Below are positions 1 to 5,185 of a stretch of DNA of 5,708 nt, in pieces (positions within the stretch are counted from its first letter, which is position 1; the number at the start of each line of letters is the position of its first letter). The position numbers and the translations under genes are program-made. The notes below the pieces were generated by a model. It was given only the letters and a program-made list of their open reading frames with translations, made no database searches and was not told the DNA's origin. Origin of the DNA: Sulfurovum sp. (lineage in GTDB: Bacteria; Campylobacterota; Campylobacteria; Campylobacterales; Sulfurovaceae); assembly GCA_030622375.1 (NCBI GenBank), contig JAUXGC010000084.1, positions 1-5,708 of the forward strand, given 5' to 3'.

Positions 1-131
1 CTAGTGCCAAGGAATGGGAATTTTCATCATTTGGTAAATTTGTTAAAAATGGGTTCTATGATGCAGAGTGGTATAGTTTAGACGAAGATTTGGATTTAGA
101 AGAGTTTTCTGATGTGGTAAGGAGTTATTGA
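1..131 (+). CDS. 3' end of an unrecognised protein gene (partial)
   Basis: An open frame enters from the left edge (first full codon at 3) and ends with TGA at 129-131, giving 42 visible residues. The tail is acidic and aromatic, with segments EWEFSSFGKFVKNGFYDAEW and SLDEDLDLEEFSDVV. I do not recognise a family. A short acidic C-terminus of this kind occurs in many small accessory proteins, including some antitoxins, but nothing here is diagnostic. Codon use looks ordinary for the window. The stop codon lies inside the left end of the palindromic element at 128-353, so this C-terminus may have been set or altered by that element. The gene converges on the minus-strand thioesterase. The coding call rests on frame continuity to the window edge and protein-like composition. 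Confidence 0.55.
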   Translation, partial: SAKEWEFSSFGKFVKNGFYDAEWYSLDEDLDLEEFSDVVRSY

Positions 132-204
132 AATGTATGCTTTTGGTACTATGTATCTGACATAAGAATTAGCAATCTGTAATATCAATCAACAAGTGAT
201 TGTT

Positions 205-228
205 GGTGGGCAAGAATGCCCACCCTAC
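205..228 (-). repeat. REP unit 1, minus orientation
   Basis: On the minus strand this reads GTAG (228-225), then GGTGGGCA, a four-base loop TTCT, and TGCCCACC. The stem is a perfect 8-bp palindrome. A GTAG-type tetranucleotide followed by a short GC-rich hairpin is the defining architecture of bacterial REP sequences recognised by RAYT transposases. It is GC-rich in an AT-rich surrounding. Confidence 0.7.
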
Positions 229-253
229 AAATATAATACAATTACCAAAAGCT

Positions 254-277
254 GTAGGGTGGTCATTTCTGCCCACC
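254..277 (+). repeat. REP unit 2, plus orientation
   Basis: This reads GTAG (254-257), GGTGGTCA, loop TTTC and TGCCCACC, an 8-bp stem with one mismatch (T263 where unit 1 has G). It is the inverted partner of the unit at 205-228, separated by a 25-base AT-rich spacer. The two together form a head-to-head REP doublet. The single mismatch suggests a copy that has drifted. Confidence 0.68.
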
Positions 278-365
278 AATGAACAATATTAGTAGCGTAT
301 AATATAAATTATAAGTAATCTCTGGCAGACAGTACCAAAGTTATGTATTTCAACAATTTTCCGCC

Positions 366-752
366 CTACATTTCCAATACATGTCTGTCAAGTACAAAAG
401 TGGTAAAACTACCTTCAAATACAAGTTTTTCACTTACAAAAGCTTCTACTTTCACTTCGCATTTTTTCCCTTTTTCACTTACCACTATTGCTTTACACAA
501 AACCACATCCCCTACTTTCACAGGAGCAATAAACTTTGAATTAGAAGCTCCCAATACAACAAAAGGGTTATTAACAGCAGCCATAGCTGCATAATCAGCT
601 ACACCAAATATGAAACCACCATGCACTAAGCCTTGTGTATCTACTGTCATTTGTTGTGTTGTATGGAGTAGGACTTCTGCATAGTTTTCTTGTAGTTTTG
701 TGACTTTGCCACAAAGAGAAGTATTGATGTTTAGATGGGTATTTAGTTGCAT
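366..752 (-). CDS. PaaI-like hotdog-fold acyl-CoA thioesterase
   Basis: A 128-residue protein, the usual length for a single-domain hotdog (4HBT) thioesterase, which hydrolyses acyl- or aryl-CoA to free CoA and acid in the cytoplasm as a dimer or tetramer. The family signature is clear: V43-H44-G45-G46 at the start of the hot-dog helix, followed by VADYAAMAAVN (51-61), where D53 matches the catalytic acid of PaaI-type enzymes. A downstream strand with KFIAPVKVGD (73-82) matches the conserved substrate-channel region. The substrate cannot be read from sequence. The start ATG at 752 has an AGGA Shine-Dalgarno 6 bases upstream. The stop codon TAG lies within TGTAGGGCGG, which resembles the REP head next door. 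The gene appears monocistronic, with its own promoter and a long spacer upstream. Confidence 0.85.
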   Translation of the reverse strand: MQLNTHLNINTSLCGKVTKLQENYAEVLLHTTQQMTVDTQGLVHGGFIFGVADYAAMAAVNNPFVVLGASNSKFIAPVKVGDVVLCKAIVVSEKGKKCEVKVEAFVSEKLVFEGSFTTFVLDRHVLEM

Positions 753-775
753 AGATAATCCTATAATTTTTTAAG

Positions 776-802
776 ATTATAACAAAAAAACCTCTCTATC
801 AA
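776..802 (-). promoter_or_regulatory. Probable promoter of the thioesterase gene
   Basis: On the minus strand a perfect TATAAT lies at 781-776, and TTGATA at 802-797 could serve as a -35 box. The 15-base gap is short of the ideal 17. Campylobacterota promoters often lack a strong -35 box, so the -10 box is the main evidence. The start codon lies 23 bases downstream of the -10 box, which implies a short leader. Confidence 0.5.
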
Positions 803-803
803 T

Positions 804-816
804 CACGCAAAGCGTG
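804..816. repeat. Small perfect hairpin CACGC-AAA-GCGTG
   Basis: A 5-bp GC-rich stem with a three-base loop, just upstream of the thioesterase promoter. Its GCAAAGCG core (807-814) recurs at 842-849 inside the neighbouring larger palindrome, so the two may belong to one repeat unit. On the minus strand a seven-T run follows only after about 13 bases, so it is not a canonical terminator. Confidence 0.35.
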
Positions 817-819
817 CCT

Positions 820-865
820 GTCATTCCGAACGCCCTTGAAAGCAAAGCGATTCGAGAGGAATGAC
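820..865. repeat. Dispersed-repeat-type palindrome GTCATTCC...GGAATGAC
   Basis: The outer stem GTCATTCC (820-827) pairs perfectly with GGAATGAC (858-865). Inside it, GAA-CGC (828-833) can pair with GCG (847-849) and TTC (851-853), with small bulges and a 13-base loop. GTCATTCC-ended palindromes are a familiar class of interspersed repeats in many bacterial genomes, and this one lies in a spacer, as they usually do. On the plus strand it is followed by GA and six Ts (866-873), so it could end plus-strand transcription, although no plus-strand gene is seen upstream of it. It could also slow read-through from the response regulator into the thioesterase. Confidence 0.5.
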
Positions 866-874
866 GATTTTTTG

Positions 875-899
875 CTTCGTTTTTTCTAAAAAAATGAAG
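875..899. repeat. AT-rich hairpin in the regulator-thioesterase spacer
   Basis: CTTCGTTTTTT (875-885) and AAAAAATGAAG (889-899) form an 11-bp stem with one G-T pair and a three-base loop. The stem is mostly A-T. No T-run follows on the minus strand, the direction of the adjacent regulator transcript, so terminator function is doubtful. The rest of the spacer up to 1000 is AT-rich and shows nothing else I can support. Confidence 0.3.
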
Positions 900-1000
900 A
901 GAGAAACAACGCTACAGTTGAAACAAGGGAAATATTTAAAAATTATAAAAAATTGAAGTATCTGTTCTCATCTAGACGCTGGGAACAAGAGAAGAACAAT

Positions 1001-1669
1001 TTAATAAGAGAACTTATAGCCTCGTCTTCTTACTGTATGAATCACTTGAAATCCAAGAATACTTTTAAGTCTTTTTCTAATCTGGTTAATCGCAACCTCA
1101 ACAGTGTTATCGCTCACATACTCTGGTTCTTCCCAAAGAGCGTTGATTATTTCATCTTTTGAAAATACTCTTTGTTTACGAAGGGCAAGATATGCCAATA
1201 TATCAAATGTTTTACCATTAAGTGAAACAATTTTTTTATCATACTCTATTTTTTTATTGGGAATATCAATTACCAGTTTACCTATATCTATTGTTGTACC
1301 AAAAAGGTGCCTCATATTTGCAAGAACCCTTGTAGCAATAAGATCTGGATGCTCACAGTGATTATGAACAACATCATCAACCCCTAAAGAGTAAAATCCA
1401 GCCTGCTCATTGTAATTAGATGTCAAAATCATAATTTTTGTTTCGCTCTTCTTCTTTTTGACTTCATTGACATAACGTTCAAGTGAAAACTTTACGCCCT
1501 CGTCAACAATAATAACAAGCTCATAATGTCTAAAATCTGTAAAGTTTGTTGCATCATACATATCTTTTGCATTATCAACAATGCAGATAAAGTATCTCTC
1601 TAACTCTTTTTCAAGTTCCTTAACATACTCATCACTAAAGCCTACCGTCAATATTCTCATTTTTACCAT
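1001..1669 (-). CDS. Atypical OmpR-family orphan response regulator (HsrA/CosR-like)
   Basis: A 222-residue cytoplasmic transcription regulator with a receiver-like domain (about 4-122) and a C-terminal OmpR-type winged helix (about 127-222). The DNA-binding part is very close to HP1043/HsrA and CosR as I remember them: FDILAYLA (155-162), ALWEEPE (177-183), VEVAINQIRK (190-199) and TVRRRGYKFSY (212-222). These essential regulators control housekeeping and stress genes without phosphorylation. Here the receiver is degenerate. The acidic pair normally after strand 1 is replaced by VGFS (9-12). The phosphoacceptor site reads YELVIIVDE, with V55 at the expected Asp. The conserved Lys-Pro is replaced by HNHC (102-105). 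The C-terminal Cys of HsrA/CosR is Ser221. No sensor kinase gene is adjacent. The start at 1669 is the longest; ATG 1660, giving MRIL as in the homologues, is equally plausible. Confidence 0.85.
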   Translation of the reverse strand: MVKMRILTVGFSDEYVKELEKELERYFICIVDNAKDMYDATNFTDFRHYELVIIVDEGVKFSLERYVNEVKKKKSETKIMILTSNYNEQAGFYSLGVDDVVHNHCEHPDLIATRVLANMRHLFGTTIDIGKLVIDIPNKKIEYDKKIVSLNGKTFDILAYLALRKQRVFSKDEIINALWEEPEYVSDNTVEVAINQIRKRLKSILGFQVIHTVRRRGYKFSY

Positions 1670-1699
1670 CCAATCTACTCAAAAAAACAAACAAAACCT

Positions 1700-1777
1700 T
1701 AAGCTTTATCTGTTTTTCTCTTTTATTAGCGTATTTATAGCAAAATGTACCTTGTTTAAAAATAAAAGTAAGCTTTA
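1700..1777. promoter_or_regulatory. Two TAAGCTTTA copies flanking the regulator promoter
   Basis: TAAGCTTTA occurs at 1700-1708 and again at 1769-1777, 69 bp apart and in the same orientation, with the -10 box between them. Each copy contains the palindrome AAGCTT. If transcription starts near 1727, the copies sit at about +19 to +27 and -42 to -50, positions suited to an operator pair for autoregulation or looping. Binding is inferred; only the repeat and its placement are seen. Confidence 0.3.
1733..1745 (-). promoter_or_regulatory. Extended -10 promoter of the response regulator gene
   Basis: On the minus strand this reads TTTTGC (1745-1740) followed by TATAAAT (1739-1733), a close match to the TTTGNTATAAT-type sigma-70 promoter of Helicobacter and Campylobacter, which has a strong extended -10 and no fixed -35. 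Transcription would begin near 1727, leaving a leader of roughly 58 bases. It indicates that the regulator is transcribed separately from cmoB. Confidence 0.6.
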
Positions 1778-1793
1778 GTTGTTTACATTGGCG

Positions 1794-2693
1794 TTATTTT
1801 ATGGCTTTTATATAGACTCTCTTAGGAGACGGATAGCCTTCTACTGTCTTTTCGGGATTATTTGGGTCTAAAAAGTCTTCAAGACTTTGAGTGTCTATCC
1901 ACTCTGTTTTTCTCTGTTCGCTTGGATTGGTTTTCATTATCTCTAGTACCTCAACTATTTTAAACCCTGCTCTATAACACCAGTTTTTTAAAGCATTAAC
2001 TGTAGGTATAAAATAGATATTTGGAATTTTAGAGTATCTATCTTTTGGGGTAAGAGATATCTCCTCTTTTCCATCTATCATAAAAGTATCTAATATAAGC
2101 TCTCCACCTCTATTGAGCCCTTTAAAGAGTGATTTTAGCATTGCTATAGGGTCTGTACGATGATAGAGCACACCTAGACAAAAGTGTGTATCAAACTTAT
2201 GCTCATAAAACTCCACATGCTCCACACCCAAAAGCTCATAAACAATGTCGCTCCCTACAAAGTGATTGATAAACTGAAATTGTGAGTAATAAATAGGCGA
2301 TGGGTCAAAACCTATAAGTTTTTTAGGTTTTTGTGAAAGCATACGAAAAAGATAATAGCCATTATTGCACCCTATATCGCCCACAACTTTATCTTTAAGA
2401 TTAAAGTGAGGCTCCAGCAAATTGTATTTGATTTGACTTTGCCACTCTGAGTCTATAAGAAGTGTATTAATTTCAAAAGGTCCTTTACGCCAAGGCTTCA
2501 TAAGTAGAGCAGTTTGCTTTATTTGCTCTGCCTCTCTATTTGATAGATTTTCTATTTGAAGTTTTACTACATCATCGAGAGCAACTTCAATACTTGAGTA
2601 CTCTGGTAAATCTTTTATCGCTTCTTGGTAGGGTTTAATATTTTTCCAAGTAAGCCATTTTTGCCGTTTGGCTCTCAAATCATTTAAATTCAT
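1794..2693 (-). CDS. cmoB: tRNA U34 carboxymethyltransferase CmoB
   Basis: A 299-residue methyltransferase-fold enzyme that uses carboxy-S-adenosylmethionine, made by CmoA, to convert 5-hydroxyuridine at tRNA wobble position 34 to uridine 5-oxyacetic acid (cmo5U). This widens decoding of codon boxes ending in any base. Family hallmarks are present in order: PWRKGPF (67-73) with the substrate-binding lysine, the cofactor loop GDIGCNNGYY (105-114), GFDP (128-131), GVLYHR (174-179), DRY (218-220), RKTEW (261-265), and the C-terminal TVEGYPSPKR (283-292). It is slightly shorter than the E. coli enzyme (323), mainly at the N-terminus. The chosen ATG (2693) has AAGG 10 bases upstream; the in-frame TTG at 2702 lies one base from that AAGG, too close to use. 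The gene is last in the cluster, 40 bp after the isomerase gene. CmoA is not in the window. Confidence 0.93.
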   Translation of the reverse strand: MNLNDLRAKRQKWLTWKNIKPYQEAIKDLPEYSSIEVALDDVVKLQIENLSNREAEQIKQTALLMKPWRKGPFEINTLLIDSEWQSQIKYNLLEPHFNLKDKVVGDIGCNNGYYLFRMLSQKPKKLIGFDPSPIYYSQFQFINHFVGSDIVYELLGVEHVEFYEHKFDTHFCLGVLYHRTDPIAMLKSLFKGLNRGGELILDTFMIDGKEEISLTPKDRYSKIPNIYFIPTVNALKNWCYRAGFKIVEVLEIMKTNPSEQRKTEWIDTQSLEDFLDPNNPEKTVEGYPSPKRVYIKAIK

Positions 2694-2733
2694 ATTGTAC
2701 AAACCTTGATTTGTTGCGAAGAAAAGGTATCTT

Positions 2734-3270
2734 TTATTTTATATACGCTTTTTTAATAACCTGCTCAAAGAGAGGTCTATTATCACGAGCAACACTTACA
2801 TTTTCTATTTTTTGAACTATCTTCTTTCCATTGACTACTTCACCAAAAATGGTGTATCCGCCATTAAGCCATGTGGTTGGCGCCACGGTAATGAAAAACT
2901 GGCTACCATTTGTATTGGGTCCATGATTTGCCATAGCCAAAAGAAATGGTTTATCAAAAACAAGGTTAGGTCCATACTCGTTTTTAAACTCTTTTTTCCA
3001 AATAGATGTACCACCTGTGCCTGTGCCTGTAGGGTCCCCACCCTGTATCATAAACCCTTTGATAACTCTATGAAAAATTAAACCATTATAATATCCATTT
3101 TTTACATGCGTTACAAAGTTTTCCACGGCTAAAGGTGCTGCTTTTGGGTATAGTTTAAGTTCTATCTTGCCTGTATTTGTTTCAAGAACAACAACAGGTG
3201 CCTTCTCCCCAGAAGCAGATAAGTTAATACTGCATATCAACAATAGTCCAATAAGTATTTTTTTATACAT
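2734..3270 (-). CDS. Secreted cyclophilin-type peptidyl-prolyl cis-trans isomerase
   Basis: A 178-residue protein that catalyses cis-trans isomerisation of X-Pro bonds. The N-terminus MYKK followed by a hydrophobic stretch (5-18) and SASG (19-21) is a classic signal peptide, so it should act in the periplasm. The cysteine in LLLIC is not preceded by a lipobox residue, so a lipoprotein is unlikely. The cyclophilin core is intact: FHRVIKGFMIQGGD (66-79) with catalytic Arg68, LAMANHGPNTNGSQFFIT (111-128), and WLNGGYTIFG (134-143) with Trp134; Tyr139 stands where human cyclophilin A has a histidine. An ATG at 3291, directly abutting the previous stop, would add seven residues before the signal peptide. 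The start at 3270 is preferred because AGGAG lies 11 bases upstream and the signal peptide then begins properly. It lies between the unknown 100-residue gene and cmoB. Confidence 0.9.
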   Translation of the reverse strand: MYKKILIGLLLICSINLSASGEKAPVVVLETNTGKIELKLYPKAAPLAVENFVTHVKNGYYNGLIFHRVIKGFMIQGGDPTGTGTGGTSIWKKEFKNEYGPNLVFDKPFLLAMANHGPNTNGSQFFITVAPTTWLNGGYTIFGEVVNGKKIVQKIENVSVARDNRPLFEQVIKKAYIK

Positions 3271-3291
3271 AAATTCTAAATCTCCTAACAT

Positions 3292-3594
3292 CTATTTTCT
3301 AATTACATCATTAACGCATTTGTCTATCTTTAACTCTCTAAGCAGTAACTCAAAAAATGCCCCACTATCTCTTTGTACATCATCATTAAACTCAACATAA
3401 AGTGCTTGTATTGCTTCTGTTCTGTCTCTTGAGCTATCAAAAATCAGTGGTGACATCTTTGTCTTTTTTGTAATTTTTGTAATTGCCTCTTCAATTTCCA
3501 CTCTAAGTTCAGGTTTATTATTAAAAGTAAGACTTATGCCAGCATATCTCTCTTCCATTTTTACATTTGCTTTAATTTCATCACATCTATTCAT
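3292..3594 (-). CDS. Conserved-looking small protein of unknown function in the rny operon
   Basis: A 100-residue soluble protein with no signal peptide or membrane segment; I do not recognise its family. It appears to have an alpha/beta layout: a strand-like segment YAGISLTFN (17-25), a charged helix VEIEEAITKITKKTK (32-46), then SPLIFDSSRDR (48-58), a helix carrying ALYVEFNDDVQ (64-74), and a C-terminal amphipathic helix FFELLLRELKIDKCVNDVI. Two cysteines (4 and 93) show no metal-binding spacing. The ATG at 3594 has AAAGG 7 bases upstream. An upstream in-frame ATG at 3618 would overlap the end of rny by 11 bases and lacks such a site. It starts 13 bp after rny, so translation is probably coupled. 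A role linked to RNase Y would be speculation. Confidence 0.75.
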   Translation of the reverse strand: MNRCDEIKANVKMEERYAGISLTFNNKPELRVEIEEAITKITKKTKMSPLIFDSSRDRTEAIQALYVEFNDDVQRDSGAFFELLLRELKIDKCVNDVIRK

Positions 3595-3607
3595 TCTTTT
3601 ACCTTTA

Positions 3608-5125
3608 TTATTTAGCATAATGTATTGATCTTGTCTCTCTAATCACATTAATTTTAATTTCACCTGGGTATTGTACCTTATTTTCTATCTCTTTTGCAAT
3701 CTCTTTACTTAAAAGTACTGCCTCATTGTCACTCATTTTAATTGCATTGACAAAAACCCGTATCTCTCTGCCTGCATTAATGGCATAAGCTTGTTCTACC
3801 CCTGCTCTAGAAGTGGCAATCTCTTCTATCTCTTTTACTCGTTTAGTAAAACTTTCAAGTACCTCTCGTCTGGCCCCTGGTCTAGCTGCAGAAAGCTTAT
3901 CTGCTGCACAAACAGCTGCACTCTCTACACTGTCTGGTTCTTCATGTCCATGGTGTGCATAAATTGCATTTATAACAGTAGGATGTTCATTGTGCCTACG
4001 GCATAGTTCTGCACCTATCTCAACATGAGAGCCACCCATATCTTGGGTCAATGCCTTGCCTATGTCATGCAAAAGCCCTGCACGCAAGGCGAGTTTTTCA
4101 TCTCCACCCATCTCTGCTGCCATCACTTTTGCCAATTTTGCCACTTCTAAAGTATGAGCTAAAGCATTTTGCCCATAACTAGCACGGTACTTCATCCGAC
4201 CAAGAAGCCTCACAAGCTCTTCGTGCATAGGAAAAAGCCCTAAGTCTATAAGGATATTTTCACCCTCTTCATAAGTTTTTTGCTCAAACTCTTTCTCTAC
4301 CTTTTCATGTACTTCCTCAATCCGTCCAGGATGTATACGTCCATCCTCAACAAGTATCTCTAGTACTCGTGTAGCAATAGCTCTTCTATAGAGGTTAAAA
4401 GAGCTTATTAGTATCACTCCTGGTGTTTCATCTACAACTATATCTACGCCTAAGAGCATTTCAAGAGTTTTAATGTTTCGTCCCTCTTTTCCTATGATTC
4501 TCCCTTTATGCTCATTGCTAGGCAAACTCACAAGATTGATAAGCCTCTCACCTGCAAATTCACCTGCATAACGAGTTGTTGCTTGTGCTAAAATATAGTT
4601 GGCTTTTTTCTTTCCATCCTCTTTGGCCAACTGCTCATATTTACGTACAATACCTGCTACTTCAGCTCGACTCTGCTCTTCAACTTTTTCCAATATATAT
4701 GCTTTTGCCTCTTCTAAGGTGAAAGAAGCAACTGTTTGCATTTTCTCTAGAGCCAAACTAATCTGTTCTTGTTTTTTGGCTTCTAGCTTACTCAAATTCT
4801 CCTCTTTAGAGAGTATTTGATCTTGCAACTTAGCATATTTCTCTTCCTCTTTGAGTAACTCTTTTCTCTTGGAAATTAAAAAGCGATTATAATCTTCTGC
4901 TTGAATAATACGCTTTTGAAGCTCTGCCTCATGTGTCAACTCTCTAGTTTTAATCTTTGATTTAGACTCTTGTAGTAGCAGTTCTACTTCACTTGTTATA
5001 ACTTTTGCTTTTGCTTTTGCCTCTAATTCTAAATGTGAAAATCTACTTTGCGCAAACCACAAGTAATAAGTCCCCACCCCTATAATCACTCCAAATAAAA
5101 TGGCTATAATTATTGTTTCTAACAT
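3608..5125 (-). CDS. rny: Ribonuclease Y, membrane-anchored endoribonuclease
   Basis: A 505-residue protein matching RNase Y in length and architecture. This endonuclease starts mRNA decay in many bacteria lacking RNase E and is tethered to the inner membrane. The N-terminal transmembrane helix spans about 4-25. A long charged coiled coil (about 30-170) drives dimerisation. The KH RNA-binding domain begins near 205 with the GxxG loop IGKEG (211-215). The HD catalytic domain shows H324, the H353-D354 pair in LLHDIGK, H367, H391-H392 and D409 in AADKLSAARPGARRE, so all metal ligands appear intact. ATG 5125 is preceded by AAGGGA with a 6-base gap. The gene is 60 bp after the cyclo-ligase, an arrangement I recall from Campylobacter jejuni (Cj1208-Cj1209). 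Confidence 0.96.
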   Translation of the reverse strand: MLETIIIAILFGVIIGVGTYYLWFAQSRFSHLELEAKAKAKVITSEVELLLQESKSKIKTRELTHEAELQKRIIQAEDYNRFLISKRKELLKEEEKYAKLQDQILSKEENLSKLEAKKQEQISLALEKMQTVASFTLEEAKAYILEKVEEQSRAEVAGIVRKYEQLAKEDGKKKANYILAQATTRYAGEFAGERLINLVSLPSNEHKGRIIGKEGRNIKTLEMLLGVDIVVDETPGVILISSFNLYRRAIATRVLEILVEDGRIHPGRIEEVHEKVEKEFEQKTYEEGENILIDLGLFPMHEELVRLLGRMKYRASYGQNALAHTLEVAKLAKVMAAEMGGDEKLALRAGLLHDIGKALTQDMGGSHVEIGAELCRRHNEHPTVINAIYAHHGHEEPDSVESAAVCAADKLSAARPGARREVLESFTKRVKEIEEIATSRAGVEQAYAINAGREIRVFVNAIKMSDNEAVLLSKEIAKEIENKVQYPGEIKINVIRETRSIHYAK

Positions 5126-5185
5126 TACTAATCCCTTATTTTATTAAAGAAAAAGTCTAAAAAATAAATTTAAATCTATCGATAT

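Larger units (their letters stand above)
128..353. mobile_element. Palindromic MITE-like element carrying an inverted REP pair
   Basis: The whole stretch is an imperfect inverted repeat. The outer ends, 128-150 and 331-353 reversed, match at 18 of 23 positions, including TTGAAAT and TTTGGTACT. The inner arms, 203-229 and 253-279 reversed, match at 24 of 27. The intervening arm sequence is AT-rich and only weakly matched. No reading frame of note lies inside. The structure fits a non-autonomous element (MITE, or a REP doublet of the BIME/REPIN type) mobilised in trans by a transposase, possibly a REP-associated tyrosine (RAYT/Y1) enzyme. No such enzyme is encoded in the window, and I could not identify a target-site duplication. 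It lies between two convergent genes, where it could also act as a bidirectional transcription stop. The palindrome is seen directly; mobility is inferred. Confidence 0.6.

Noticed and set aside
203..279. Repeats at 203-229 and 253-279 as a CRISPR fragment
   Set aside because: The two copies are inverted rather than direct, only two exist, and each is itself a hairpin with a GTAG head, which fits REP units.
875..899. AT-rich hairpin as rho-independent terminator of the regulator gene
   Set aside because: The stem is nearly all A-T and on the minus strand the hairpin is followed by C and an A-run, not a T-run. It is also about 100 bases past the stop codon.
953..1162. Plus-strand frame of 69 codons overlapping the regulator 3' end
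   Set aside because: It lies mostly antisense to the clear OmpR-type gene, has no family features and begins in AT-rich spacer without a ribosome binding site.
2835..3041. Minus-strand 68-codon frame inside the isomerase gene
   Set aside because: It is an out-of-frame reading of the conserved cyclophilin core.
3791..4006. Plus-strand open frames antisense to rny, including 4599-4820
   Set aside because: They mirror a highly conserved gene on the other strand and have Cys/Ser/Phe-rich compositions typical of antisense shadows.
5126..5185. Dedicated rny promoter in the 60-bp gap
   Set aside because: The gap is AT-rich but contains no clear TATAAT or TGNTATAAT-like box, so I could not support a promoter there.
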